Assembly: GCA_964573255.1 (NCBI GenBank)
Contig: CAZNJB010000002.1
Location: forward strand, 62,001 to 126,000
Direction of reading: 5' to 3'
DNA from: CAYNUJ01 sp964573255
Lineage (GTDB): Bacteria; Bacteroidota; Ignavibacteria; Ignavibacteriales; Melioribacteraceae
DNA length: 64,000 nt
Shown: positions 62,621-64,000 of the stretch, piece after piece
Numbering within the stretch: position 1 is the first letter of the stretch
How the letters are laid out: each line of letters begins with the position of its first letter
Program-made: the position numbers and the translations under genes
Notes under the pieces: model-generated
Database searches by the model: none
What the model saw: the letters and a program-made list of their open reading frames with translations, nothing else
What the model was told of the DNA's origin: nothing

Positions 62621-64000
62621 ATGAATTTGAGTGGTAATATACTGATTGTTGATGATGAAGAATTTATTCAGTTAAATTTAAAGAATATTCTTTCTGACGG
62701 AAATTTTAATATTTTTGTTGAAAGTAACGGCAAAGCCGCTCTCGATAGAATTGAAAAAACTCCTATCGATCTTGCATTCCTCGATCTTAATCTGCCTGAT
62801 ATTAACGGACTTGAAGTACTTAAAAAAATAAAGCAGCTTCAACCCGATGTGTTGGTAATTATAATGACAGGTTTCGCTTCGGTGGAATCTGCCGTTGATG
62901 CAATTAAATTGGGTGCATATGATTATATAAAGAAACCATTTAAAGCTGATGCAATAAAAATAATCACAAAACTCGGCTTCGATGCTCTGAAATTAAAAAG
63001 GAAGGTTAAAGAATTAGAAGACGAGAAACATAGAGGTAAAACATTAGATTCTATGCTCGGTAATTCCGAGGCAATACAAAAAGTTAAAAAACAGATTAAA
63101 GAATTTGCAAAATACGAAACCGAAACGGTTTTAATTACCGGTGAAAGCGGTTCCGGTAAAGAATTAGCCGGGATGGCTATTCATTATCTTAGTCCAAGAG
63201 CAGATAAAGAATTTGTAGAGCTCAACTGTGCTTCAATTCCCGAAAATTTATTGGAAAGCGAACTTTTCGGATATGAAAAGGGTGCATTCACCGATGCGCG
63301 TTCTCCTAAAAAAGGATTGCTGGAAAAAGCAAATGGCGGAACTCTCTTTCTGGATGAGATAGGTGAAATGAGTTTAGCTCTTCAGGCTAAGTTGCTGAGA
63401 GTTCTCGAAAATAAAAAATTCCGGCGGCTTGGTTCTACCGAGGATATTGAAGTTGATTTACGTGTTATTGCCGCGACTAATAAAAATTTACTCAAAGCAA
63501 TTAAAGACGGAGAGTTCAGAAAGGATTTATACTATAGATTGGATGTTTTACGAATAAATATGCCGCCACTTAGGGAAAGAAATGGAGATATATATCTTTT
63601 AGCTAAATATTTTTTAAATTTCTTTTCAGAAAAATTTGGTAAAACGATTACAGATTTCAATGAGGAAGCAAAACAAGCCATATTAAACTATAATTGGCCG
63701 GGAAATATAAGGGAATTAAGAAATATTATTGAACGAATCTGTATTTTGAATGATAAGGAGTTTATCGGAGCGGAAGATCTTTCGCTAAATACAGAAGATA
63801 GGATTTTCGAAGGCGTTCCTCAAGATATTACAGATCTTTTACCGGACAAATCTCTTGAGGAGATTATCGAAACGATAGAAATTAAGTTGTTAACCAAAGC
63901 TATTGAAATGAGCAAGGATAATATAAGTAAGGCAGCTAGAGTATTGCGTATTCCGAGAGAAACTCTTAGATATAAAATTAAAAAGTATAATTTAGAAATC
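62621..64000 (+). CDS. Sigma-54-dependent response regulator (NtrC family), 3' end beyond window
   Basis: The window shows 460 codons and no stop. An N-terminal receiver has the acidic pocket IVDDEE, phospho-acceptor Asp55 in AFLDLNLPD and Lys in IKKPF. The AAA+ domain follows with Walker A GESGSGKE (174-181), the sigma-54 contact loop GAFTDA, and Walker B TLFLDEIGEM. The end is a Fis-type HTH (NISKAARVLRIPRETLRYKI), so nearly the full protein is seen. It is the partner of the upstream kinase, 8 nt away. Confidence 0.93.
   Translation, partial: MNLSGNILIVDDEEFIQLNLKNILSDGNFNIFVESNGKAALDRIEKTPIDLAFLDLNLPDINGLEVLKKIKQLQPDVLVIIMTGFASVESAVDAIKLGAYDYIKKPFKADAIKIITKLGFDALKLKRKVKELEDEKHRGKTLDSMLGNSEAIQKVKKQIKEFAKYETETVLITGESGSGKELAGMAIHYLSPRADKEFVELNCASIPENLLESELFGYEKGAFTDARSPKKGLLEKANGGTLFLDEIGEMSLALQAKLLRVLENKKFRRLGSTEDIEVDLRVIAATNKNLLKAIKDGEFRKDLYYRLDVLRINMPPLRERNGDIYLLAKYFLNFFSEKFGKTITDFNEEAKQAILNYNWPGNIRELRNIIERICILNDKEFIGAEDLSLNTEDRIFEGVPQDITDLLPDKSLEEIIETIEIKLLTKAIEMSKDNISKAARVLRIPRETLRYKIKKYNLEI

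Overview
The window looks like chromosome from an AT-rich, Gram-negative member of the Bacteroidota/Ignavibacteriota group, most likely an Ignavibacteria-type organism. The evidence is four extracellular proteins ending in type IX secretion (T9SS) sorting domains (three with NYPNPFN-type motifs), a PorV/PorQ-like barrel, TonB-dependent receptors, two bacillithiol genes (bshA, bshB1), a lone small PurL that needs separate PurQ and PurS, and SPII lipoproteins. The taxonomy is inferred from gene content; there is no marker gene that I could place by alignment.

Layout. 0.3-4.8 kb: bshA, a kinase/reductase/HAD phosphatase operon, and a DUF134 regulator with a His-rich NifX-like partner behind a perfect palindrome. 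5-9.7 kb: a secreted DUF3160 protein and a PAS-rich histidine kinase. 10-18 kb: housekeeping genes (thioesterase, exonuclease, purL, YihY-type membrane protein), small membrane and lipoproteins, a free-standing threonyl-tRNA editing-type domain and a cold-shock gene. 18.3-20.9 kb: a Cys-rich small protein followed by a TonB-dependent receptor.

21.0-34.2 kb is a genomic island. It is bounded by a 90-bp direct repeat made of the 3' end of tRNA-Asp plus its terminator; the intact tRNA lies at the right end and a third, decayed copy lies just inside it. The island carries wrecked accessory genes (ArdC-like, HipA, HipB lacking its DNA-binding domain, GIY-YIG nuclease, an unknown gene split by an IS3-family element) and one intact giant gene encoding a 2543-residue modular surface protein. 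No integrase is visible.

34.3-47.5 kb: pfkA and rnhC on the minus strand, then a parvulin lipoprotein and a four-gene surface cluster (TonB receptor, 1209-residue Asp/Asn-rich exported protein, PorV-like barrel, repeat protein with T9SS domain). 47.9-52.3 kb: a carbamoyltransferase locus with a divergent SGNH hydrolase, SxtJ-like and DUF5989 membrane proteins. 52.7-57.3 kb: an output-less HAMP sensor overlapping trkH, a LOG-family protein, YjbQ and ornithine aminotransferase. 57.9-64 kb: bshB1, a beta-hydroxyacid-dehydrogenase-type reductase, and a Cache/HAMP/GAF/PAS kinase with a sigma-54 response regulator that runs off the window.

The most notable points are the tRNA-Asp island, the editing-type domain that seems to have lost catalytic residues, the 38-47 kb surface cluster, and the Cys-rich protein/receptor pair.
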